From Bordetella genomosp. 8 (lineage in GTDB: Bacteria; Pseudomonadota; Gammaproteobacteria; Burkholderiales; Burkholderiaceae_B): 64,000 nt of DNA. The notes under the pieces were generated by a model. It saw only the letters and a program-made list of their open reading frames with translations, was not told the origin of the DNA and made no database searches. The stretch spans positions 682,001 to 746,000 of the forward strand of contig NZ_CP021108.1 of assembly GCF_002119685.1 (NCBI RefSeq). Direction: 5' to 3'. Positions 1 to 9,741 of the stretch are shown in pieces; position 1 is the stretch's first letter; each line of letters opens with the position of its first letter. A program made the translations under genes and the position numbers.

Positions 1-1025
1 ATCGCGACCGACGCCGACAGGTTGTCGTGGCTGCCCGGGCGCGGCGGGCGGCATACCGAGTAAGGCGCGCCGAAGTTGTCGAAGAAGGCGGCGCGCAGGT
101 CGTCGCGCGTCAGCGCGTCGCGCCTGTTCAGCAGCCGCCGCACGCGCCAATCGCGGTATTGGCTTTCCGGGGTGCTGGCGCGGCCGGTATCGCGCAGCTT
201 GCACAGCGCGACTTCGCTGACCCAGTGATTGGCGTGCACGATCAGGTCGTCGGTGCCGGGGTAGATGGGGAAGGCTTCGTCCGTCGTGCACTCGAAATCG
301 ATGCCGAAGCCTTCCGCCATGCCCAGCATGATGTTGTTGGAACAAGACTTGGGCGTGGTCGCCACCGCTTTCACCGCCAGCGCGAAATGCTGCTGTTCCA
401 GCACCTTGCGGCGGATCAGCGACAGGGGCACGCCCAACTGCTTGAAATCGCGATCCGATTCCAGGTAGTTGGCGGTGATGGAAATCCCCGTGCTGTTCAA
501 TCCGCTGCGCGCCAGGCCGCCGGCTTCGACGAAGGTGAGCATGTCGGGACCGTCTTCCTGCCGGATGCGCAGCACGATGGACGTCTCGGCGCATTCGGCG
601 CGCCAGTCCCAGTTCTGGCCGTGCAGCAGGTTGCCGGTGGCGGAACGCTCCGGCAGCACCAGCGCGCCGGTGCAGCCGTCGCCGGGCTCGAGTTCGGCGG
701 CCTTTTTCTTTTCCGCGCGCGCCTTGGCGACGACCTCGGTGCGTGCGTTGATCATCACGATGTCTTCCAGTGGCACGCCGGCGCCGTCGGCGATGCCGCG
801 CATTTCTTCGATGTAGTGCGGGCCGTAGGCCTCGATTTCCTTGGCGAAGGATTCGATCAGCTGCGTGCGTGCCGGGCCGTCGTAGCCCAGGGTCACCAGG
901 GTCTGGCCATACATGGCCGCGCTTTTTCGAACCCGGTCCACGGCCGCGCGCCCGTACTGCACGCCTCGTTCATAGGGTTTCCCGGCTACCGAGATGAAGG
1001 GGAACTGCTGCGGTGTGGTGGGCAT
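1..1025 (-). CDS. C45-family autoproteolytic acyltransferase/hydrolase, truncated at the window edge
   Basis: The reverse complement reads from an ATG at 1025 and runs open to the window edge, so the C-terminus is missing; 341 codons are visible. The N-terminus (PFISVAGKPYERGVQYG) and a GDGCTGALVLP segment followed by GQNWDW are typical of the acyl-CoA:6-aminopenicillanate acyltransferase (peptidase C45) family. These are Ntn hydrolases: the Gly-Cys bond is cut by the protein itself and the Cys becomes the N-terminal nucleophile. Bacterial members mostly hydrolyse or transfer acyl groups on amides; the substrate cannot be told from sequence. It is a single minus-strand gene downstream of groEL, separated from it by a strong terminator. 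Family assignment is firm, activity is inferred. Confidence 0.85.
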   Translation of the reverse strand, partial: MPTTPQQFPFISVAGKPYERGVQYGRAAVDRVRKSAAMYGQTLVTLGYDGPARTQLIESFAKEIEAYGPHYIEEMRGIADGAGVPLEDIVMINARTEVVAKARAEKKKAAELEPGDGCTGALVLPERSATGNLLHGQNWDWRAECAETSIVLRIRQEDGPDMLTFVEAGGLARSGLNSTGISITANYLESDRDFKQLGVPLSLIRRKVLEQQHFALAVKAVATTPKSCSNNIMLGMAEGFGIDFECTTDEAFPIYPGTDDLIVHANHWVSEVALCKLRDTGRASTPESQYRDWRVRRLLNRRDALTRDDLRAAFFDNFGAPYSVCRPPRPGSHDNLSASVA

Positions 1026-1234
1026 GGCGTACCTGGCGTGGGCAGGAAGAGTCCGGCAGGAGGCGGCGCCGGACTGGCGCATGCGCTGCGGGGCAGGGGA
1101 GCGAAAAAGTTTATCTTAAATTGGCGCCAAAAATATCAGGGATTGTCCCAGCCCGACCCCGACCCTAATCCCGATCCTGTGCCCGGTGATCCGGGTTCTG
1201 CGTCCGGCGATCCGACCCAACGTGCGGGCGGCAT
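1026..1234. other. intergenic region with a TTGGCGCCAA palindrome
   Basis: No gene is visible between the C45-family gene and the groEL terminator. The only structure I see is a perfect 10-bp palindrome, TTGGCGCCAA, at 1121-1130 in a locally AT-rich patch about 100 bp upstream of the C45-family start codon, where its promoter and perhaps an operator could lie. No convincing -35/-10 pair was found. Confidence 0.35.
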
Positions 1235-1267
1235 AAAAAAAAGGCCAGGTCCGAAGACCTGGCCTTT
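1235..1267 (-). terminator. rho-independent terminator of groES-groEL
   Basis: Read on the minus strand this is an 11-bp perfect stem (AAAGGCCAGGT pairing with ACCTGGCCTTT) closed by CTTCGG, the very stable UUCG-type tetraloop, and followed by a run of eight T (A at 1235-1242 on the plus strand). It begins 70 bp after the groEL stop codon, as expected for the operon terminator. Confidence 0.93.
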
Positions 1268-1336
1268 CTACTTGCGATGATGGCTTGCGGCCGGCCCGCC
1301 CCGATGATCCGGGCCGGGCCTGCGAGCAGGACTTGC

Positions 1337-2989
<1,653 letters not shown>

Positions 2990-3041
2990 TTACTGGAATT
3001 CTGTGGGAATTCTGTCGAATTCGGTATTCGGGACGGGGGAA

Positions 3042-3329
3042 TTACTGGATCACGGCGAGGATTTCTTCCTCGCGGATGACGAGCAGCTCTTCGCCATCGA
3101 CCTTGACGGTCTGGCCGGAATACTTGCCGAAGAGCACCTTGTCACCGGCCTTCAGGTCAACCGGCAGCACCTTGCCGTCTTCCGTGCGCTTGCCGGGACC
3201 GACGGCGACGACTTCGCCTTGGTCAGGTTTTTCGGCCGCGCTGTCGGGGATGACGATGCCCGAGGCGGTTTTGCGCTCGTTGTCCAGGCGTTTGACGATC
3301 ACGCGATCATTCAAAGGACGCAGGGCCAT
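3042..3329 (-). CDS. groS: 10 kDa co-chaperonin GroES
   Basis: The 95-residue protein starts [18 protein letters not shown] and ends EEEILAVIQ. It is the heptameric lid of the GroEL chamber. The mobile loop (around [16 protein letters not shown], residues 21-36) is intact. An AGGAG ribosome-binding site precedes the ATG at 3329. It is the first gene of the groES-groEL operon, controlled by the CIRCE operator and heat-shock-type promoter immediately upstream. Confidence 0.99.
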   Translation of the reverse strand: MALRPLNDRVIVKRLDNERKTASGIVIPDSAAEKPDQGEVVAVGPGKRTEDGKVLPVDLKAGDKVLFGKYSGQTVKVDGEELLVIREEEILAVIQ

Positions 3330-3389
3330 GAAGAACTCCTGTATTCAGTACGATGTGGGGTTGTCTCTAGGGACCGGCCAGAGGCTGTG

Positions 3390-3416
3390 TTAGCACTCAT
3401 TGGCGGCGAGTGCTAA
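3390..3416 (-). promoter_or_regulatory. CIRCE operator (HrcA-binding site)
   Basis: The sequence is TTAGCACTC, nine bases, GAGTGCTAA: a perfect match to the CIRCE consensus bound by the heat-shock repressor HrcA. It overlaps the -10 element of the groES promoter and its likely start point, so repressor binding would block transcription. hrcA itself is not in the window. Confidence 0.96.
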
Positions 3417-3444
3417 TTATAGGGGCGGTTGGTTTGGCTTCAAG
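3416..3444 (-). promoter_or_regulatory. groES promoter, overlapping sigma70 and sigma32 elements
   Basis: On the minus strand a TTGAAG -35 (3438-3443) and a perfect TATAAT -10 (3416-3421) are separated by 16 bp. The same stretch also reads CTTGAA, 13 bp, CCCCTATAA, close to the sigma32 heat-shock pattern (CTTGAAA, 13-15 bp, CCCCATNT). One site may therefore serve both sigma factors, with CIRCE overlapping its downstream edge. Confidence 0.75.
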
Positions 3445-3648
3445 AGCGAGGTGGTCTGCTGTTACAAATATGTTGTGCTGGGTGTCTGCCGGCTTACAGG
3501 GGCGGATGGGAGGTCTGATCTTTGACGGGTTACAGCTGCCGCGCGATGCTTCCAGATAAGCTGCCGGCGACCTTTCCCCAGGATCCCAGCGCGACCGATA
3601 GCCCATGGCGTCCTGCTTGTATGATTCCAACCATATAGATCTGCACCC
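3445..3648. other. AT-richer spacer between groES promoter and the DUF4365 island
   Basis: No convincing gene is present in this stretch; the short open frames here have no recognisable product. Base composition already falls below that of the flanking core genes, so the left boundary of the acquired-looking island probably lies in this spacer. No direct repeat, tRNA remnant or integrase is visible. Confidence 0.4.
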
Positions 3649-4197
3649 ATGCGGCCCCTCAGCCCTGAAAACATCGTAGCTGAACTGAGCTATGCCTATC
3701 TACATGCGGTCGCCTCACACGCGGCTGTGGCGTGCGTGGCGGCGGGGCGTCACGAAGACAACGCCGGGGTGGACGCAAAGCTTACCGGTTGGGGGCCATT
3801 CCCGAACGGAGGGTACAGGAACGAGGTCGACATCAAGATTCAGCTCAAGGCAACGGCTCGCGAGCCGGCAATCGTAGGCAACTGCTTGTCGTACAGCTTG
3901 CACGGCATCGCCCAATACGATGATCTCCGCACTGCAGCTGTTTGCACGCCTCGCATCCTTGTGGTTTTGTTTCTTCCACCGACGCATGCCGAATGGCTGT
4001 CCCATTCAGATAAGGCGCTTTCTTTACGAAAGTGCGCATACTGGGTCAGCTTGCGCGGAGCCCCAGCGTCCGAGAACAGATCGACACAGACCGTTTATCT
4101 GCCCACGTCACAGAGATTCGATCCGGCGGGCCTGGTCGCCTTGATGGCGCGGCTATCAAGGAACGATATTCCGCTCTATCAAGGGGCAGAAGCATGA
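3649..4197 (+). CDS. DUF4365-type PD-(D/E)XK nuclease-like protein
   Basis: The 182-residue protein resembles the DUF4365 family, restriction-endonuclease-fold proteins often carried in defence and mobile contexts. The expected core is visible: Glu7 and Glu12 in an N-terminal helix, Asp42 in AGVDAKLTG, then the strand IKIQLKAT with Gln65 and Lys67, a D...QxK variant of the PD-(D/E)XK active site. The rest (to residue 182) shows no second domain. The stop codon overlaps the ATG of the next gene by 4 bp, so both are translated together. G+C is clearly below that of groEL upstream and codA downstream, suggesting transfer. Function in defence is an inference from the family. Confidence 0.7.
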   Translation: MRPLSPENIVAELSYAYLHAVASHAAVACVAAGRHEDNAGVDAKLTGWGPFPNGGYRNEVDIKIQLKATAREPAIVGNCLSYSLHGIAQYDDLRTAAVCTPRILVVLFLPPTHAEWLSHSDKALSLRKCAYWVSLRGAPASENRSTQTVYLPTSQRFDPAGLVALMARLSRNDIPLYQGAEA

Positions 4198-5345
4198 CGT
4201 CAGATTGGACGGTCGGTCCTACAGACCTGCGGGATTATCTCAAGGCGCATGGCTGGTCTTTGCTCGAGGTCGCGCTATCGGACCGGTTATATGTGCTGCA
4301 AAATGGCCGCTATCCGCAGCGTCAGCTTGTTTTCCCAATGGATACGACAGCGCCGGATTACCGTGAGTCTGTCCGCATCGTCCTCGAAAAGCTTGCGGAG
4401 ATGACTGGCCAGCATCCAGACCCTCTCCTTTCCAGCATTCGAGTATTGAAGGATGACGTCCTTCGCCTCAGGGTGTCCTTTGACGGAAACGATAGCGCGC
4501 TACCCCTGAGCTTTGCCGGCGCATTGGTGCAGAACACTGAAAAGCTGTTGAAGGCGGCCACGTGTACCGTCCTGAGACCCCGCCCGCATCACCCACGTTT
4601 GTCGCTGAGTGAGGCTTCCCAGCTTATTGAGAAAGCCAAGTTCCAGCAGACGGAGCAGGGCAGTTTCATTCTGAAGGTCGCATGCCCGCTCGATGCGTTG
4701 GAGGGGCAAGGTGGTTTGGAACTCGACGATACGAATCCGCCCTTCGTGCGGAATGTGACGCTTGCTTTGCAGCAAGCCATGTTCAAACTGAGAACGGCTA
4801 TTGAATCCGATACTCTGGATTCGCTCGTGGACGATCTGAAAACGGACCCGGCCCCTATCATTTCTTCGAATTTATGTGAGGCAATCGCCGGAATGCATGA
4901 CGAGTCGATCGATAATTCGGTCGAGTTCAGTTTCGACTGGTCTGTGCTGCATGCAGTTCCGACGCACATCTCCACAGGAACGATACGGATCCAGCGCGAC
5001 TATTTTTCGCGTATTGAGGAAGTGCGCCGCGAGTTGCGCGCTGTCGACCTGGTGGTGGCGGATACATTTATCGGTACTGTCGAAAGACTCGATGGGTCGG
5101 TGGAGGCTGATGGCCGCCGTTCAGGAGATGTGATCCTCGCGGTACTTCTTCCCGATGAGGGAGAAACCATCAGGGTGAAGACCATGCTTAGCGCGGATGA
5201 TTACGAAAAGGCCATCACCGCGCATAAAGTCAACGGTACGTACGTCCGCGTGACAGGTCGATTGCAGCCGGGACGGCAGCCACGCCAGATGACTCATGTG
5301 ACCCAATTTCAGTTGTTGTCTCAGCGGACGGATGATGTCCGTTGA
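4194..5345 (+). CDS. unknown protein coupled to the DUF4365 gene, OB-fold-like C-terminus
   Basis: I do not recognise this 383-residue protein. The ATG at 4194 overlaps the preceding stop (ATGA), which I prefer to longer frames reading back through the DUF4365 gene. There is no signal peptide, membrane segment, Walker motif or obvious catalytic signature. Residues 1-125 and about 135-260 look like mixed alpha/beta regions. Residues about 290-376 (DTFIGTVERLDG to HVTQFQLL, with VNGTYVRVTGRLQPG) have the beta-strand spacing of a small barrel such as an OB-fold, which could bind nucleic acid. Low G+C like its partner. It ends 85 bp before the cytosine deaminase gene. Confidence 0.6.
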   Translation: MTSDWTVGPTDLRDYLKAHGWSLLEVALSDRLYVLQNGRYPQRQLVFPMDTTAPDYRESVRIVLEKLAEMTGQHPDPLLSSIRVLKDDVLRLRVSFDGNDSALPLSFAGALVQNTEKLLKAATCTVLRPRPHHPRLSLSEASQLIEKAKFQQTEQGSFILKVACPLDALEGQGGLELDDTNPPFVRNVTLALQQAMFKLRTAIESDTLDSLVDDLKTDPAPIISSNLCEAIAGMHDESIDNSVEFSFDWSVLHAVPTHISTGTIRIQRDYFSRIEEVRRELRAVDLVVADTFIGTVERLDGSVEADGRRSGDVILAVLLPDEGETIRVKTMLSADDYEKAITAHKVNGTYVRVTGRLQPGRQPRQMTHVTQFQLLSQRTDDVR

Positions 5346-5430
5346 CAGTGAATCCGCCGGCCGCTTGGGAATGCGCGGCCAGATCAGCTGATCTTGCGAC
5401 CAGCACCGCGCTTCCGAGGAGTGCCACCGC

Positions 5431-6723
5431 ATGCTTGATACCATCCTGAGAGACTGCAGCCTGCCGGATGGCCGTACCGGTATCGATATCGGTATCGTGG
5501 ACGGGCGCATCGCGGCAGTGCAGCCGCACTTGCAGGCGCAAGCCGCGCGCGTGGTGGACGCCGCCGGCCAGTTGGTCAGCCCGCCGTTCGTCGATGCGCA
5601 CTTCCACATGGACTCGACGCTGTCGTACGGCCTGCCACGCGTGAACGGCTCCGGCACGCTGCTGGAAGGCATCGCACTATGGGGCGAATTGAAGCCCCTG
5701 CTCAGCCAGGATGCGCTGGTGGACAGGGCGTTGACCTATTGCGACTGGGCCGTGGCCAAGGGCCTGTTGGCCATACGCAGCCACGTCGACGTTTGCGATC
5801 CGCGCTTGCTGGCGGTGGAGGCGCTGCTGCACGTACGCGAACTGGTGCGGCCTTACCTCGACTTGCAACTGGTGGCGTTCCCGCAGGACGGCGTGCTGCG
5901 GGCGCCGGACGCGCTGGGAAACCTGGAACGGGCACTGGATATGGGCGTCGACGTGGTGGGGGGCATCCCGCATTTCGAACGCACCATGCAGGACGGCGCG
6001 GAATCGGTACGGATACTCTGCGAACTCGCGGCGGAGCGGGGGCTGCGCGTGGACATGCACTGCGACGAAAGCGACGATCCGCTGTCGCGCCATATCGAAA
6101 CGCTGGCTTTCCATACGCAGCGCCTGGGTTTGCAGGGGCGCGTGGCGGGGTCTCACCTGACGTCCATGCATTCGATGGACAACTACTACGTCTCGAAGCT
6201 GCTGCCTCTGATACGGGAGGCTGGCGTCGCGGCCATTGCCAATCCGCTCATCAACATTACGCTGCAGGGTCGCCACGACACCTATCCCAAGCGGCGCGGC
6301 ATGACGCGCGTACCTGAACTGCTCGAGGCCGGCGTCCCGGTGGCCTTCGGCCACGATTGCGTCATGGATCCCTGGTACGGCCTGGGCAGTGCCGACATGC
6401 TCGAAGTCGCCCACATGGGACTGCATGTGGCGCAGATGACGGGGCAGGCGGCAATGCGCGCATGTTTCACCGCGGTCACGGATACACCAGCGCGCATCCT
6501 GGGCCTGGACGACCTGGGCATCGCGCCCGGCAAGCGGGCCGACCTGGTGCTGCTGCAGGCGCGCGACCCGGTGGAAGCCATACGCCTGCGCGCCACGCGG
6601 CTGCTGGTGATGCGGGCGGGCAATGTCATTGCGACGACACCGCCGGCGACCACGTCGCTGTTTGTACAGGGCCGCCCAGGAGCCGTGACATTCCAGTTGC
6701 CGCCACGCGACACGACGTCCTGA
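5431..6723 (+). CDS. codA: cytosine deaminase-like amidohydrolase
   Basis: The 430-residue protein is a metal-dependent amidohydrolase closest to E. coli CodA, which converts cytosine to uracil and ammonia. Metal and catalytic residues are all present at a constant offset from CodA: His57-x-His59 (DAHFHMD), His210 and Glu213 (MHCDESDD), His242 (SHLTSMHS) and Asp309 (FGHDCVMDPW). The block NPLINITLQG with DTYPKRRG is also typical of the family. GAGGAG lies 9 bp before the ATG. Cytosine is the expected substrate, but related pyrimidine- or triazine-type amines cannot be excluded. It stands alone on the plus strand between the low-GC island and a convergent IclR gene. Confidence 0.85.
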   Translation: MLDTILRDCSLPDGRTGIDIGIVDGRIAAVQPHLQAQAARVVDAAGQLVSPPFVDAHFHMDSTLSYGLPRVNGSGTLLEGIALWGELKPLLSQDALVDRALTYCDWAVAKGLLAIRSHVDVCDPRLLAVEALLHVRELVRPYLDLQLVAFPQDGVLRAPDALGNLERALDMGVDVVGGIPHFERTMQDGAESVRILCELAAERGLRVDMHCDESDDPLSRHIETLAFHTQRLGLQGRVAGSHLTSMHSMDNYYVSKLLPLIREAGVAAIANPLINITLQGRHDTYPKRRGMTRVPELLEAGVPVAFGHDCVMDPWYGLGSADMLEVAHMGLHVAQMTGQAAMRACFTAVTDTPARILGLDDLGIAPGKRADLVLLQARDPVEAIRLRATRLLVMRAGNVIATTPPATTSLFVQGRPGAVTFQLPPRDTTS

Positions 6724-6833
6724 TCCCTGGCCAGAGGGTGGATCAGCGCGGCTGCGACGGCAGTCCGCGGTCAGGAACGGCCGCGCCAGGCGCTGCCCGC
6801 GGCTCGCGCACCGCCGGTCGGTGCTGTGCCCCT

Positions 6834-7586
6834 TCAGCGCAGCTGCGTCACCCTCTTGCAGAGCGCCGCGACGGCGCGGCCGATGGCCTGTTCGTTGTCG
6901 ATGATGCGCTCCGTGGGGCCCGCCACGACGATGGCGTAGGGCTCGCCATTGATCCATACATAGCCGCCGATGGAGGCGACGCCCGACTGGTAGCCGCCTA
7001 CCGACAGATACCACCCGCGCGCCTTGCCCTCGGCCACCGCCTTTTTCAGCTTCGCCGGGCTGGTGATGGTGTTGGCCGAGTATTTGGTCAGATCGAGTTC
7101 GTCGATCAAGGCATCCCGTTCGTCATCGGGCATGGCCGCGAGCAGGCATTGGCCCGCCGCGCCGATATGCAGCTGGCGCTTTTCCCCGACGGAGGCGGCG
7201 TAACGCAAGGGTTGGTCTGACTCGACCACCTCGACGTAGTGCGACAGATGGCCTTCGCGTTTGGCAAGGTACACCGTCTCGCCGGTGGTCTCGCGCAGGC
7301 CATGCAGCAGGGATCCCATGCTGGATAGCAGGGGATCGTTCTCCGTGATGATGCGCGCCTCATTGAAGATGCGCCGCGTCGGGTAGTAGTCCTTGCCGTC
7401 GTTCAGGCGATACAGGTACCCGTTGCTCTCCAGAGTCTTCAGCAAAGCCAGGCAGCTGGACTTGGGAAGCTCCAGCCGCTTGCTGACCAGGGACAGCGGC
7501 ACCGGCTGCCGCAATTCCGCGAACAACTGGAAGATCTGCACGACGCGGCGTGCGCTTTTCACGTCGGTCTCGGAGGGGTTTCTCAT
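6834..7586 (-). CDS. IclR-family transcriptional regulator
   Basis: The 250-residue protein has an N-terminal winged helix (about residues 8-70, SARRVVQIFQLFAELRQP and LELPKSSCLALLKTLE) and a C-terminal GAF-like effector domain (about 80-250), the IclR plan. Members bind small catabolites and control nearby degradation genes. It diverges from the TauD-type dioxygenase/Bug pair at 7771-9680, and the intervening region carries a palindrome at 7651-7687, so control of that pair and of itself is the simplest inference. The adjacent cytosine deaminase is convergent and less likely to be a target. Confidence 0.9.
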   Translation of the reverse strand: MRNPSETDVKSARRVVQIFQLFAELRQPVPLSLVSKRLELPKSSCLALLKTLESNGYLYRLNDGKDYYPTRRIFNEARIITENDPLLSSMGSLLHGLRETTGETVYLAKREGHLSHYVEVVESDQPLRYAASVGEKRQLHIGAAGQCLLAAMPDDERDALIDELDLTKYSANTITSPAKLKKAVAEGKARGWYLSVGGYQSGVASIGGYVWINGEPYAIVVAGPTERIIDNEQAIGRAVAALCKRVTQLR

Positions 7587-7650
7587 AACACTCCCTGAAG
7601 TCGCGGGATTCTAAAGCACATTGCGGACCGCGATCATGATGGGTATTATT

Positions 7651-7687
7651 CGTTCATATACAAGAATAGTCGTTCATGTATATGAAC
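7651..7687. promoter_or_regulatory. candidate IclR operator: inverted and direct repeats
   Basis: GTTCATATAC at 7652-7661 is repeated inverted as GTATATGAAC at 7678-7687, a perfect 10-bp dyad with a 16-bp centre. In addition CGTTCAT occurs twice in direct orientation (7651-7657 and 7671-7677), exactly 20 bp apart or about two helical turns. The site sits between the divergent IclR regulator and the dioxygenase gene. Confidence 0.6.
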
Positions 7688-7770
7688 AGAAGGCTTTAGC
7701 ACCGATGCCGAAACGGTTCGTCCGAAACCGTCGCGCACACCCTATCCAACCACCGATGAGACGAGGTCCC

Positions 7771-8613
7771 ATGTATTCCCACATCCAAGTTCGACCCCTT
7801 TCGGGCGCGCTGGGCGCCGAGGTTTTCGGCGCGAGCCTGGCAGGCGAGATGCCGCAGGCCACGATCGCCGAGATCAAGCGCGCGTTCAACGAGTACCAGG
7901 TCATTTTCTTCCGCGACCAGGAAGCGTCGGATCACGATCTGGCCCGCTTTGCCCGCCACTTCGGCGATCTGGCCGTGCTGCCTCCGCATCGGCAGCACCC
8001 CGGCCAGTTTCCCGAACTGCTGGTCATCGACAAGAAGCCCGACACCGGCCTGGTTTTCGGCTGGGAATGGCACTCCGATACCACGCACCTGGAAGTTCCC
8101 CCGCTGGGGTCGGTGCTGGCCGCGCGGCAGCTGCCGCCGGTGGGTGGCGACACCATGTTCGCCAACCAATACATGGCCTATGACACCCTGTCCGACGCCA
8201 TGAAGGCGATGCTGGACGGCGTCAAGGCGGTTCATTCCAACAGCCGCATCCTGGCCTCGCTGGAAGTGGACGATGTACTTGCGCCGGGGCAGGGCCTGGG
8301 CAACAAGGACGGCACCATGTCGGCCGTGCATCCCGTGGTTCGTACCCATCCCGACACCGGCCGCAAGGCGCTCTTCGTCAACAAGATGCATACCGAACGG
8401 TTCGAAGGCATGACCCTGGCCGAGAGCCAGCCCCTGCTGAATTACCTGTACGAGCACAGCACGCGGCCCGAGTTCACCTGCCGCTTCCGCTGGGAGCCGG
8501 GCTCGATCGCCTTCTGGGACAACCGCTGTTGCCAGCATCTGGCGCTAGACGACTATCCCGGCCAGCGCCGGCTGATGCACCGCGTCCAGATCCGCGGTAC
8601 GCGTCCCGTCTAA
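7771..8613 (+). CDS. TauD/TfdA-family Fe(II)/2-oxoglutarate dioxygenase
   Basis: The 280-residue protein matches the TauD family, cytoplasmic enzymes that couple 2-oxoglutarate decarboxylation to hydroxylation, often releasing sulfite or another leaving group from the substrate. The facial triad is visible: WEWHSDTTH gives His and Asp, and FWDNRCCQHLALDDY gives the distal His, followed by the 2-oxoglutarate-binding Arg in GQRRLMHR. I chose the ATG at 7771, just before the conserved YSHIQVRPL start, over the one five codons upstream because a GAGG-type ribosome site fits better. A Bug solute-binding gene follows 74 bp later. The substrate is unknown; taurine is only one possibility. Confidence 0.85.
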   Translation: MYSHIQVRPLSGALGAEVFGASLAGEMPQATIAEIKRAFNEYQVIFFRDQEASDHDLARFARHFGDLAVLPPHRQHPGQFPELLVIDKKPDTGLVFGWEWHSDTTHLEVPPLGSVLAARQLPPVGGDTMFANQYMAYDTLSDAMKAMLDGVKAVHSNSRILASLEVDDVLAPGQGLGNKDGTMSAVHPVVRTHPDTGRKALFVNKMHTERFEGMTLAESQPLLNYLYEHSTRPEFTCRFRWEPGSIAFWDNRCCQHLALDDYPGQRRLMHRVQIRGTRPV

Positions 8614-8687
8614 GCACGACTGCCGGCACAGGCAGATGGCCGCGCATCGTCGCGGCCGCCAGAAAAACGAGAACCACGGAGGAACAA

Positions 8688-9680
8688 ATGAAGAGACTGA
8701 ATTTGCGTCCGGCGTCACGCCGGGCTTCCTGTATGGCGACACTGCTGGGGCTGGCGGCCCTGGCGACCGGCACCGACGCCACGGCGGGTGGCTATCCCGA
8801 CGAACCCATACGCATGGTCGTCCCCTATGCCCCCGCCGGCGGTACGGATGAACTCGGCCGGCTGCTGGCCCAGAAAGCGTCCGCCGCGCTCGGGCAGCCC
8901 GTCATCGTGGAGAACCGTCCCGGCGCCGACGGCATGATAGGCACGGCTTACGTGGCGCAGGCCAAGCCCAACGGCTACACCGTGGCCTTCGTGTCTAGCG
9001 GCCATGCCGTCAATCCCACCCTGTACAAGAACATAAGCTTCGATACCGTAAAGGATTTGCGCTGCGTGACACAGACCGCGGTGCAGCAGATCGTGCTGGT
9101 CGTCACGCCGTCCCTGCCGGTGCGCAGCGTCAAGGAACTGATCGACTACGGCAAGCGCCATCCCAACTCGCTGTACTTCGGCACGTCCTCCAAGGCGTCG
9201 CAACTGCCGATGGAGTTGTTCGCCAGGATGACCGGCCTGAAGCTGACCGCCGTACCCTACAAGGGGTCGGGGCCGGCGCTGACCGATATGATCGCGGGGC
9301 GAGTACAGATGGGCTTCATTGCCGCCGCGTCGGCAATCCCATACATCAAGTCCGGGCATCTGCGCGCGTTGGCCATCGGCGATGACCACCGCTCTCCTTC
9401 GCTGCCCGACCTTCCCACCGTCGCGGAAGCGGGCGTGCCGGGCTTCCAGGCCAACCTGTGGTCCGGCATGTTCGTTCCCAACGGCACGCCGGCATCGGTG
9501 ATCAACCGTCTGAACGAGGTGTTGGTGAAGGTGGTCAAGGACCCCGCCTTCGCGAAGACCATGGAAGACCATGGCTTCGAACCCGCCGGCACGACGCCCG
9601 CGCAGTGCGACGCCTTCATCGTGAAGGAGATCGCCAAGTGGGCGACGGTGGCCAAGGACGCGGGGATCGTCGCCGAATAG
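8688..9680 (+). CDS. Bug-type tripartite tricarboxylate transporter solute-binding protein
   Basis: The 330-residue protein has a signal peptide (basic start, hydrophobic stretch, probable cleavage near ATAGG at about residue 30) and the Bug family sequence YPDEPIRMVVPYAPAGGTDELGRLLA, ENRPGADGMIG and VPYKGSGPALTDM. Such periplasmic proteins capture organic acids or aromatic compounds for TctAB-type carriers. No membrane subunits are encoded nearby, which is common for Bug proteins. The GGAGG ribosome site fixes the ATG at 8688. Placement after the dioxygenase gene suggests both act on the same compound under the IclR regulator. Confidence 0.92.
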   Translation: MKRLNLRPASRRASCMATLLGLAALATGTDATAGGYPDEPIRMVVPYAPAGGTDELGRLLAQKASAALGQPVIVENRPGADGMIGTAYVAQAKPNGYTVAFVSSGHAVNPTLYKNISFDTVKDLRCVTQTAVQQIVLVVTPSLPVRSVKELIDYGKRHPNSLYFGTSSKASQLPMELFARMTGLKLTAVPYKGSGPALTDMIAGRVQMGFIAAASAIPYIKSGHLRALAIGDDHRSPSLPDLPTVAEAGVPGFQANLWSGMFVPNGTPASVINRLNEVLVKVVKDPAFAKTMEDHGFEPAGTTPAQCDAFIVKEIAKWATVAKDAGIVAE

Positions 9681-9741
9681 GACCGGTCAGCGCACCTGCT
9701 TCTTGGCGTCGTGCGCGACCGATATGGCTTCCCGGGTCGAA

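Noticed and set aside
3649..5345. Prophage or integrative element around the DUF4365 pair
   Set aside because: No integrase, tRNA target, terminal repeat or phage structural gene is visible; only composition suggests transfer.
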